A stretch of DNA of 21,058 bases from Clostridia bacterium (lineage in GTDB: Bacteria > Bacillota > Clostridia > TANB77 > CAG-508), in the NCBI GenBank assembly GCA_900752095.1, contig CAADUD010000107.1:1-21058 (forward strand). The letters run 5' to 3'. The number at the start of each line of letters is the position of its first letter. The first letter of the stretch is position 1. This document shows, piece by piece, positions 1-7,200 of the stretch. The position numbers and the translations under genes were made by a program. The notes under the pieces were generated by a model that was not told where the DNA came from, did not search any database, and saw only the letters and a list, made by a program, of their open reading frames with translations.

Positions 1-614
1 TCTGTTGTATCTCCTTTTATCAATTGATAATTTTCGTCTGGCTCACTTTTTTCTTTATAATAGTAATTTAATGTTCCTCCATTTAATCTACTTACACTTA
101 CTTGCAATTCTACACTATTTGTAGTTTGGCTTATTACTGTTATTTCATTGATATATGGTAATAATTCGTCCTCTTTTCCTATATAATCAATTTCTACGTC
201 ATCATATTCATTAATATGAATATGAAATTTATATCCTTCTGGTACGGTAATAATATAGTTTCCCCTCTCATCTACTTTTTCTACATCTGTTTCTTTATTA
301 TTAATAATTTTGACATCTTGCATATCTTGCCATAAGCCATCTATTGTTACACTATCATCTAATGCCCTATTTAATGACCAGTTTATTCCTACTATTCCAA
401 TTCTATCTTTGTAGCTTGCTATCAGTTGCTCTTCTTTAGATTGTTTTGCTAAGTCTATAATTCCACCATCTCCTATTGTTGTTTGAATTGTAATTCCTGC
501 TAATATTAACATTACTATTATGGTTACTACTAAAGCAATTAAGGTTATTCCATTTTCTTGCCTATTTTTTGAATATTCTTTTTGTATCATTCTTACTTTT
601 TGTGTTTCTTTCAC
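1..614 (-). CDS. Prepilin-like secreted protein, partial (3' end off left edge)
   Basis: Open frame of 204 codons running off the window. I chose the GTG at 614 because AGGAAGGA lies 9 nt upstream; an in-frame ATG at 590 is the alternative. Residues 17-23 (NRQENG|I) followed by TLIALVVTIIVMLILAGIT form a type IV prepilin-like N-terminus: a short charged leader ending in Gly22, then one hydrophobic helix of about 20 residues. In that family a prepilin peptidase cuts after the Gly and the helix anchors or packs the subunit. The usual Glu at mature position 5 is Ala here, common in clostridial pseudopilin-like proteins that are not proven pilins. The helix is followed by GDGGIIDLAKQSKEE and then a beta-rich extracytoplasmic part with no domain I recognise. 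Its own promoter and a leader of about 190 nt lie upstream. No pilus assembly gene is visible. Class is fairly sure; a role in a pilus is inference. Confidence 0.8.
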   Translation of the reverse strand, partial: MKETQKVRMIQKEYSKNRQENGITLIALVVTIIVMLILAGITIQTTIGDGGIIDLAKQSKEEQLIASYKDRIGIVGINWSLNRALDDSVTIDGLWQDMQDVKIINNKETDVEKVDERGNYIITVPEGYKFHIHINEYDDVEIDYIGKEDELLPYINEITVISQTTNSVELQVSVSRLNGGTLNYYYKEKSEPDENYQLIKGDTT

Positions 615-754
615 TCTCTTTTATCCTTCCTATAAAAATATTTTTTTGCACTTTTTCTTTTTTACTTTTTAAATATAGTTTTCTAACCATCAGACCATTT
701 TATAACACATATTTGAAATTTTTATATCTGTTTTAAGAAACTATATCATTTTTC

Positions 755-777
755 ATAAGTTTATTTAGGAAACTTAT
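755..777 (-). other. Stem-loop in the leader of the prepilin-like gene
   Basis: ATAAGTTT and AAACTTAT form a perfect 8-bp stem around a 7-nt loop. No T-run follows on either strand, so it is not an intrinsic terminator. It would sit about 30 nt into the leader RNA and could affect stability or translation. The rest of the leader (615-754) holds only AT-rich sequence and a loose inverted repeat; I recognise no riboswitch. Confidence 0.35.
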
Positions 778-814
778 AAAAAATTGATTGCTAACTAATA
801 TATTATTTAATTTC

Positions 815-843
815 ATTATACTGCTTCTTTATTTCTTTGTAAA
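815..843 (-). promoter_or_regulatory. Sigma-A-like promoter for the prepilin-like gene
   Basis: On the minus strand, TTTACA (838-843) is followed after exactly 17 nt by a perfect TATAAT (815-820). Transcription would start near 808, leaving a leader of about 190 nt before the GTG at 614. It lies just downstream, in minus-strand order, of the terminator at 841-887, so it would start a fresh transcript. Confidence 0.55.
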
Positions 844-887
844 GAAAAAATTAAGATGAATTATACTTTCGGTAGTATAACCCATCT
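841..887 (-). terminator. Intrinsic terminator of a short minus-strand transcript
   Basis: Read on the minus strand, AGATG, a 2-nt internal loop, TTATACT, a 6-nt loop and the matching arms make a hairpin (854-887) followed by TAATTTTTTCTTT. It ends whatever is transcribed from the promoter at 1157-1184. The stop codon of the small open frame (851-853) lies directly at its foot. Confidence 0.6.
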
Positions 888-1012
888 CCTACATTTCTAT
901 ACTTTATATACCATTTTGATATAACAAATAAAACTAAGTTTTTCTTAGTTATTGGCTTAAATGTTAACTCTCTCTCTCTCTCTCTCTCTCTTAGTATTTC
1001 AATGATTTTCAA
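851..1012 (-). CDS. Possible small ORF with TTG start and Arg-Glu repeat
   Basis: I do not recognise this gene and am unsure that it is translated. A frame beginning at TTG 1012, with AGAGGA 5 nt upstream, encodes 53 residues: MKIIEIL, four Arg-Glu pairs from the (AG)12 repeat, then LTFKPITKKN and a hydrophobic stretch LVLFVIS before a Tyr/Lys-rich tail. The same frame stays open upstream to 1162, 104 codons in total, in sequence where TAA should be frequent, but there is no ATG, GTG or other TTG in it. It lies exactly between a strong minus-strand promoter (1157-1184) and a terminator (841-887). A change of one repeat unit would shift the frame after the Arg-Glu block. The transcript may instead be non-coding. 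Confidence 0.25.
   Translation of the reverse strand: MKIIEILRERERERELTFKPITKKNLVLFVISKWYIKYRNVGDGLYYRKYNSS
968..991. repeat. Dinucleotide microsatellite, 12 CT/AG units
   Basis: Uninterrupted CT x 12 on the plus strand (AG x 12 on the minus strand). Such runs are hypermutable by slippage. It lies within a small minus-strand transcription unit and, in the open frame there, encodes alternating Arg-Glu. An imperfect hairpin (932-950, AACTAAG/CTTAGTT) sits next to it. Confidence 0.95.
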
Positions 1013-1156
1013 TTCTATCCTCTTTTCTTTTATCTTTTTATTACTATAGTATAATCTATACTTTATTTTATTTGCAATAGTTTTACTATTTTTTATTTTA
1101 ATTTGTTCTATTTTTTGAAATAGCTCTCTTATTCCTATTGTTATTTCTTTTTTCTT

Positions 1157-1184
1157 ATTATATCAATATGACATTTAATGTCAA
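1157..1184 (-). promoter_or_regulatory. Near-consensus sigma-A promoter, minus strand
   Basis: TTGACA (1179-1184), a 16-nt spacer and TATAAT (1157-1162) are both perfect hexamers. Start would be near 1150 and the transcript would end at the terminator 841-887, about 300 nt. It is divergent from the Xre-type gene, and its spacer and -35 box are covered by an inverted repeat, so it is probably repressed or autoregulated. Confidence 0.65.
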
Positions 1185-1210
1185 TACAAATTTGTGACAA
1201 TCTATGACAT
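1169..1210. promoter_or_regulatory. Operator-like TGACA repeats between divergent units
   Basis: A perfect inverted repeat TGACAT-TTA-ATGTCA (1169-1183) overlaps the minus-strand promoter. Two further TGACA(T) half-sites follow at 1195-1199 and 1205-1210, the last overlapping a possible CATAAT -10 box for the plus-strand Xre gene. The layout fits binding by the adjacent Xre-type protein at both promoters; that link is inferred from position only. Confidence 0.45.
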
Positions 1211-1232
1211 AATTTAATTGGTGATAATATAT

Positions 1233-1442
1233 ATGATAAGTGAGAAAAGGAAGCAACTTGGCTATACTCAAGAAAAAATGGCATTATTGCTAAACATTAG
1301 TCTAAGGCAATATGTTAGGATAGATAGAGAAATTTGTTTTCCACGAGTCGATATATTAGAAAAATTAATTCATACATTAAAATTAAACGATGAGGAAATA
1401 GGTAAATATATACACGAAATTATTCAAAAAAAGTCTTCTTAA
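1233..1442 (+). CDS. Small Xre/Cro-CI family DNA-binding protein
   Basis: A 69-residue protein consisting of little more than one helix-turn-helix domain. KRKQLGYTQEKMALLLNISL (about residues 5-24) has the classic Cro/CI pattern: R..LGYTQE for helix 2 and the ALLLNIS turn. RQYVRIDREICFPRVDILEKL follows, where this family usually has xxYxxxExGxxxPxxxxLxxL; the recognition region is slightly degenerate (DREICFP for the usual E.G...P). I chose ATG 1233, with GGTGAT 7 nt upstream, over an in-frame TTG at 1218. The gene is alone on the plus strand, divergent from a strong promoter with TGACA repeats, and ends at a terminator shared with spoIIE. The likely role is a local autoregulatory repressor; an antitoxin role is possible but no toxin gene is visible. 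Confidence 0.75.
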   Translation: MISEKRKQLGYTQEKMALLLNISLRQYVRIDREICFPRVDILEKLIHTLKLNDEEIGKYIHEIIQKKSS

Positions 1443-1453
1443 TTTTTATTTTA

Positions 1454-1498
1454 AAAAAAGATATGGTGAACTTTTTCTTTAACTACCATATCTTTTTT
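1454..1498. terminator. Bidirectional terminator between xre-type gene and spoIIE
   Basis: AAAAAAGATATGGT (1454-1467) pairs perfectly with ACCATATCTTTTTT (1485-1498) around a 17-nt loop. T-runs lie on both sides, so it can end the plus-strand regulator and the minus-strand spoIIE transcripts, which converge here. Confidence 0.75.
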
Positions 1499-1523
1499 CT
1501 TATATTTTTTTAATTTTTAGGTT

Positions 1524-2642
1524 TTATTTACTTACTTTCTTATTTACTTTCGTTACAATTACAGTCATATCATCTTTTTGCATACCAAATTGGTGGTCCA
1601 CTGCTTCATTTACAATCATATTTGCAATTTGTTGTGCATCATCTACACTAATATCTTCTAATAAATATTTTACCCATAATTCTCGATTGATATATTCTTG
1701 GTTAGCATCTATAATGCCATCTGTACACATTACTATAATATCCCCATCTTCTAAGTCATAGTCATAAACAACTAAGTCGTTTTGTTCTAAAATGCCTGTT
1801 GGAAGTGTTACAGATTTTAGTAATTGCACTTCTTTCTTTCGTTTAATAAAGGTAGGGCATGCTCCATTTTTGATAAATTCCATATTACCTGCATAGAGAT
1901 CTAAAATTTGTAAATCTAAAGTAGCATACATGTCTTCTTTGGAGTTTGCTACTAAGGTAGAGTTTATTAGTTTTAGAGACACTTCTTTATCAAATCCAGC
2001 TTTTAATAGTCTTTCTAGCATTTTTAATGCTATTTTACTACTTTTCATCGCTTCTGGTCCTGACCCCATTCCATCACTTAGTGCTAGCAAATATTTTCCA
2101 TCTTCTAATTTGGTTTCTACATGGCTATCTCCCGAAACAGGAGAACCAACTTTAGTAGTTGCTGCTATTCCTACTTGTAATTTGTATCTATCTTCTGAAT
2201 AATAGGTAAATTTACAAGTTGTTTTTTGTTCTCTTAGTCCACATTCTTGTCCTTGTATATTAAATTTATCTTGTAATACTTTTTCCAAAATTCTAGCAAT
2301 TTTCTTAATAGCACATTGTTTTCCTTCTATATCATTACAAAGAGAAGTATAAACTTCTACAAAATATCTTCCTGAAGTATTTTGTTTTATTTTGATTTGC
2401 TCTATATTTTCTATTTCTTTTTGTTTTAGTAAATTGAAAATTTCTTGTTTTTGCACTGCAAATGGGTCTTTTTCTTCTTGTTTCATTTCTTCTACCATTT
2501 GTGAGATGGCTTCTGATACACCTTCTAGTTGGGAAGATACGTTCTTTTTATTCTCTTCTAATTTTCTTTTCCAAATAAAGTTTACTTTGCTAATACGGTA
2601 AGAATAATTAATAGCTTTTATCATTTGAGAAACATCTTCCAT
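1524..2642 (-). CDS. spoIIE: Stage II sporulation protein E, C-terminal PP2C phosphatase part (frameshifted)
   Basis: Second half of a broken spoIIE. The 372 residues carry the end of the regulatory linker (about 1-140, charged and partly helical) and a PP2C/SpoIIE phosphatase domain (about 145-368). Metal-binding landmarks are visible: GDS at 171-173, SDGMGSG at 189-195, CTDG at 306-309 and KDDMT at 356-360. In B. subtilis this domain dephosphorylates the anti-anti-sigma factor SpoIIAA in the forespore and so releases sigma-F. The ATG at 2642 has no ribosome binding site and lies inside the upstream frame. The same frame continues upstream as KNGQA directly from the first half. This part is therefore almost surely not an independent gene. 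It ends at the terminator 1454-1498. Confidence 0.9.
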   Translation of the reverse strand: MEDVSQMIKAINYSYRISKVNFIWKRKLEENKKNVSSQLEGVSEAISQMVEEMKQEEKDPFAVQKQEIFNLLKQKEIENIEQIKIKQNTSGRYFVEVYTSLCNDIEGKQCAIKKIARILEKVLQDKFNIQGQECGLREQKTTCKFTYYSEDRYKLQVGIAATTKVGSPVSGDSHVETKLEDGKYLLALSDGMGSGPEAMKSSKIALKMLERLLKAGFDKEVSLKLINSTLVANSKEDMYATLDLQILDLYAGNMEFIKNGACPTFIKRKKEVQLLKSVTLPTGILEQNDLVVYDYDLEDGDIIVMCTDGIIDANQEYINRELWVKYLLEDISVDDAQQIANMIVNEAVDHQFGMQKDDMTVIVTKVNKKVSK

Positions 2643-4032
2643 AGCTTGTCCGTTTTTTGTCTTCTAGTCCTACAATATATTGATTATGATGTTCTAAAAT
2701 AGACACTAATTCCTTTTCCGTAATAATTTCATTTTTCAATAAATGATGGAAAATTTCATCTATAATACCATTTTCATTTTCTGCGATTGGTTCATATACC
2801 AAGTTATTTTCTAATGCTTCTAAATTTAATTCTAACTCTTGTTTAAAAATTTCTTCATTAGATGTTTCTTGTTGTTGAATGTCTTTTTCTTCTAGTACTG
2901 TACTTGCTGCTTCTTCATAACTTTTTGCCAAATCGCTAATAGTTTCTGACATACTATTTAGTTTGAAAATCGTATCTTGGTTTTCTGTTAATTTTTTTTC
3001 TGTTGTTTCTGGAAGTAATTTATGTTTTCCATATAAGTCTTCAATACTAATTTCAAATCTTTTTGGTATTGCTAAAAGCCCTAAAGAAGCAATTAAAATT
3101 TCTTGGATTAAAATAACAGGTACTGTATTCCCATTTGCTACATAAGTTAAAATTATATTACCTAAAATAAAACCTGCTATAACTCCAATTCTTCCTAATC
3201 GATAAAATATCCCTGCAATAAGACCTGAAATAGCATAAGATGCTACCATAATTGGCTCACCATTTCCTATAATACCAAGTACTACACCAATGGTAATTCC
3301 TCCAGTTGCTCCTACTAGCATACCATTTTTCCAACCTAAAATTAGGACAAGTAAGATACTTAAAATATTACGCAAACTATAGCCAAAAACAGAAAAATCC
3401 CCTAAAGCACATAGACTAATGGTAAGAAGTAAACTAGTACCCATTACTTCCTCTATAGAAAATACTTTTTTCTTTCCAAATTCTTTTATCATTAAAAGAG
3501 AATTGCTAAAAATTTTGTAAAATACATAACTTGCAATTGAAAGAGCAATGCTAGTTAAAAAGTCATATAAATAAAAGGTATTAAAAAACATTGGCACAAT
3601 TTGTACAATAAGTACAGCTAAAAACAAATGAAGTCCTAATCTTCTTTCCTCGTTTACTCCTTCTTGTTCCCTTGGTCTTTTTAGTAAAATAAAAACAAAA
3701 AATACTAAAGTTGTTAAAAAATAGATTAATAAGCTATTAGCACCAAAAGAAATAAAAGTACCTAATAATGTTAATAGATATACAATTCCTATAGGCGTGC
3801 GGTTACTAAGCATAGCTGCTAGAAAACTAATGCCAAATGGACTGATACTTAAAATAAAATTTTGGCTACGAAATCCCACCATAGAAATCATAAAAGCTAT
3901 TACATAAATAGCGATATTTTGGAAACTAAATAGATCCATTAAAATTGTTTTCAAACTCTTTTGGTTTATTTTTCTTTGTCCTTCATTTTTTTCTTGTTCT
4001 ATATTAAAGTCTTTTTGTATATTTTGAAACAC
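2608..4032 (-). CDS. spoIIE: Stage II sporulation protein E, N-terminal membrane part (frameshifted)
   Basis: First half of spoIIE, starting at GTG 4032 with AGGGGTG 7 nt upstream. Residues 1-30 are a charged cytoplasmic tail. About residues 38-325 hold roughly ten hydrophobic segments, as in the SpoIIE membrane domain that localises the protein to the polar septum. From about 330 comes the soluble linker (LPETTEKKLTENQDTIFKLN and a Glu/Gln-rich part). After GLEDKK at 455-460 the frame runs into an unrelated tail and stops at 474. Removing one A from the A6 run at 2653-2658 would join D458 to KNGQA-MEDV and give about 835 residues, close to the 827 of B. subtilis SpoIIE. It may be a sequencing or assembly error, a real mutation, or a site of transcript slippage. 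Confidence 0.9.
   Translation of the reverse strand: MFQNIQKDFNIEQEKNEGQRKINQKSLKTILMDLFSFQNIAIYVIAFMISMVGFRSQNFILSISPFGISFLAAMLSNRTPIGIVYLLTLLGTFISFGANSLLIYFLTTLVFFVFILLKRPREQEGVNEERRLGLHLFLAVLIVQIVPMFFNTFYLYDFLTSIALSIASYVFYKIFSNSLLMIKEFGKKKVFSIEEVMGTSLLLTISLCALGDFSVFGYSLRNILSILLVLILGWKNGMLVGATGGITIGVVLGIIGNGEPIMVASYAISGLIAGIFYRLGRIGVIAGFILGNIILTYVANGNTVPVILIQEILIASLGLLAIPKRFEISIEDLYGKHKLLPETTEKKLTENQDTIFKLNSMSETISDLAKSYEEAASTVLEEKDIQQQETSNEEIFKQELELNLEALENNLVYEPIAENENGIIDEIFHHLLKNEIITEKELVSILEHHNQYIVGLEDKKRTSYGRCFSNDKSY
2653..2658 (-). other. Frameshift site in spoIIE (A6 homopolymer)
   Basis: On the coding strand the run reads GAC-AAAAAA-CGG. With five A it would read Asp-Lys-Asn-Gly-Gln-Ala-Met and join the two spoIIE frames without loss. 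A -1 shift here leads to a stop about ten codons on, so only +1 reading or loss of one base (or an RNA with five A) restores the protein. Confidence 0.85.
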
Positions 4033-4067
4033 TTTTCATCACCCCTACTTTTCTAATTTGTATCTCT

Positions 4068-4100
4068 ATTGTAGTACAAGCTATTCAAATTTTTTGTCGT
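4068..4100 (-). promoter_or_regulatory. Possible Spo0A-type spoIIE promoter with 21-nt spacing
   Basis: TACAAT (4068-4073) is a good -10 box. ACGACA (4095-4100) lies exactly 21 nt upstream and overlaps TTTGTCG on the other strand, which is close to the Spo0A box core TGTCGAA. The B. subtilis spoIIE promoter is known for an unusual 21-bp spacing and Spo0A activation, so the match is suggestive. Start would be near 4060, about 28 nt before the GTG. Confidence 0.35.
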
Positions 4101-4223
4101 TTTAGATACATAAATTAAAAAAGTTTTCTTCCTTTTTTGCCATCTTTTGTGTTCTTTTTTCTTTTTTCAATTTTTTCTTTTCCCTATTTTATCGTAAATT
4201 GTGGGAAAATACAATATTTTTAA

Positions 4224-4260
4224 AAAAATCTTCTTAGAAATAATTTCTAAGAAGATTTTT
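4224..4260. terminator. Strong terminator of the surface-protein operon
   Basis: AAAAATCTTCTTAGAA pairs perfectly with TTCTAAGAAGATTTTT around a 5-nt loop, with T-runs on both strands. It lies 4 nt past the stop of surface protein A and separates the operon from spoIIE. Confidence 0.85.
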
Positions 4261-4264
4261 TATC

Positions 4265-7200
4265 TTATTTTTTCATAACCTTTTTCTTAATAATTACTAT
4301 TCCAGCAATAATAAGTATTCCTACTAAAATTCCAATTCCATAATAGAAGTAAGCTTGTCCAAATGGTGGTAAAACAGTTACTTTTTCTGCCCTACTACTA
4401 TCCACTTCGCTTGGAGTTTTAGTTGGGTCTTGATTTCCCACTATAGAATATGCCATTCTTCTTCCTGCTGTGTTAGAAGTTTGTACTATTTCAGTAATAT
4501 TTTCATAGGTTTTATCATCTTGACTATTGTTAGAAGTAATTAATTGTGTAAGAACTAATTGTTTACTTACTTTTTCCCCTGGTTTTAAGTTTTTCGCTAA
4601 TTGATCAGTTTGTAAAATGGTATTATAGGAGCCAATTTGTTCTGTCAAACTATTATTTACTAATCTGTCATTTACTTTAGCATTATCATTATTAGTTAAG
4701 TCTATTGCATTAACTACTTTCCAGCCTTCATTATCTGCTTCTCTATATTGCAAGTTATTTGCTACATAGTCTAATAACAAGTTTGCAGTTGTAGTTACTT
4801 TACTTTCTTCAGATGTACCTGTTGCTTTATAGTAGAAATTTTGTCCGGTATAATCTGTTTCGCTAGCATTGGTTACTGTTAATTCATATGTAATTTGAAT
4901 CGTCGCACCATGCATTAATTCTACATCTAGTATTGGTTGAATTAGGCCATTTTGTCCACTTTGGTATAAGTTTGCAATTAGTTTGTCAATTTCAGTTCTA
5001 TAAGAATAACGGTTATAGTTTGCATCTTCCCTACTTTCTTCATAATATGCTTCATATTGATTTTTGTCCATTTTACTACTTAAGTCATAAGGTTTACCAG
5101 ATACCCAAATTAAGTTTGGAACTGACTTACTTGCATCAAATGCAATGTTTCCATTTGCTAAAGTAATTTTTACATTACTTACTTTTTTATCTAAAGTAAG
5201 TTGTGCTTTTGGTCTTTCAGTAAGTCCGAAATCTACACAATTTAAGGTATAATTTCCATTTTTGTCATTATCATATAGGTATTTATCTGTTCCATTACTT
5301 TGGCTATTGAAACCATCTGTATTGGTTCTATTATATTCTCCTTCTATTACAATAATAGCTGTTTGTGCAGTCATATGAGTATTTTGCATTAATTCTTGTA
5401 CTAAAGTATTATCTATAGTTTGTACGTATGGTGATGCTAAAACTTCTGCTTTATGGTTATTTACTTTTGAAGTACTATAAGCATTTACATTTGTTCTACC
5501 TTGGTAGGTTTCGTTTTGATATGTAGTTTGATTATTTTGTGTTCTGCCTGTATTAACGGTTTTGTTTTCCCATAAATCTTTTGCATCTGATAAATCTGTT
5601 TTTCCATTTGCACTTAGTTCGTCTGCTTTTTGAATATTGTAATATTCATCTGTATAGTTTGCAATGGATTGGTTATTTTTTAAGTCTTGTTGATATACTG
5701 TAGATTTAAAATCTTGACCATTATAGGATACTGCGTTTTTTCCACCATTGTTAGCAGTTAAAACGGTTTCTTGGTTATTTCCATATTGGAATCTTACCAC
5801 ATAGTTTCCTGGTATAAAACTATTAAACTCATAATATCCCTTTTCATTTGTCGTCGTTGTTTGCCATACATATTCTTTACCATCTTTCATGTTTTCTACT
5901 AGTTCTACCATAATTCCTGCAATTCCGATTTCCTCATTTTGTCTAATACCATCACCTAAAATAGCCTGGCTTACAGTATGTGTTCTTTCATCTTCCCAAA
6001 CTGTACCATTTATTTTACGAATAGCACTTTGCTCTAAGTATACTTTAATGCTTTTTGCTCTATCTGTATCATCTTCAAAGTTCTTTTCGTATTTTTCGCC
6101 TTCTAAATCGTCTAAACTCAAGTTACCTGGTGTTGAGTTATAGTCTATAATTCCCGCAGGTGTTTTATTATTTCTAATGGTTTGTTTGTTTGGAAGTTGT
6201 TCTCCATCTGCATAATAACTTTCATAACCATTAATTTCTGCAAAGTTTTCTTTTAAGCTTTGGTCATTATCCAAAATAACAGGACCTTGGTCATTGGATT
6301 TTACTTTAAAGGTTAAATAGATGTAAGCATTTTCTCCTGTAGCTAGTTTTTTACCATCTAATCCACGAATATAGACTGAGTTTAGTTCTTCTTCTATATC
6401 TTGTTTAGAGTCTTTTCCATAAATGCTATCTCCACAATAGTTTCCATTTCTGTCCTCGCTAATTCCATAGCTGCTATTAACATTTCTAGCATAAGCAATT
6501 TGTCCCAAATCTGAATTATGTATCATATTATAGTAGGCTTCATCTGTAATTGCTACTTTTTCATTACCATCGCTATTGCTATCTTTATACATTACCCAAG
6601 ATAAGTCTGGAATATAGGTATAATCTTTATCATAGTAGTCTACTACTTCTGTAATTTCATTTAGAATATTTTGTGAAGAGTTTCTAATAGTAATTTTGTA
6701 AGTTACATATAATTCTAAATTATTTCCATAAAGGTTGGTATCTTCTGCTCTATATTCATAATCTGCAGGGTATAATTCTCTATTATAATTTGTTCCATAA
6801 TAGTTATAATAGTCTTGCATTCTAATTTGAATTTCCCAATAACTATCATCTTCTGAACGTTTATCGTATTCATATACCTCTGTTTTTCCATTAATTTTAG
6901 TTGCTGCACGATAAATATCTTTCCTTAAAGATAAGTTATTTTCTTGTCTTCTCCATAAACCTGCATTTACATAGTATTGACCATCATAAATCGGTGGTTT
7001 TTTACCTACTCCTGGAATTACCATTTTTTTATTGTCAATTACAAAGTCATCATATACAGGATATAAATCTATTTTTCCATGTTCAAAAGGAGAACCCGTA
7101 TATGCCTGCATTTTGCAATCTTCTATAAATTGTAGCTTTTTCCAAAGTTCTTCTTTTTGTTTTGCTGTTCTTGCAAAATCATTGACAATATCTTCATAAA

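Noticed and set aside
674..745. Inverted repeat ATATAGTTTTCT / AGAAACTATAT in the prepilin leader, resembling the arms of the MITE-like element.
   Set aside because: Only about ten bases match, with a gap, in very AT-rich DNA; not enough to call a second copy.
1218..1232. TTG at 1218 as start of the Xre-type protein.
   Set aside because: ATG at 1233 has GGTGAT at good spacing and begins directly at the HTH domain; the extra five residues add nothing.
1233..1442. Toxin-antitoxin system with the Xre-type protein as antitoxin.
   Set aside because: No toxin-like gene is adjacent; spoIIE follows in the opposite orientation and the divergent open frame is unrecognisable.
1524..2642. The ATG at 2642 as start of an independent phosphatase gene.
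   Set aside because: It has no ribosome binding site, overlaps the upstream frame, and removal of one base gives a full-length SpoIIE.
2650..2662. Programmed -1 frameshift on the A-run, as in dnaX.
   Set aside because: The -1 frame meets a stop soon after; the downstream phosphatase is in the +1 frame.
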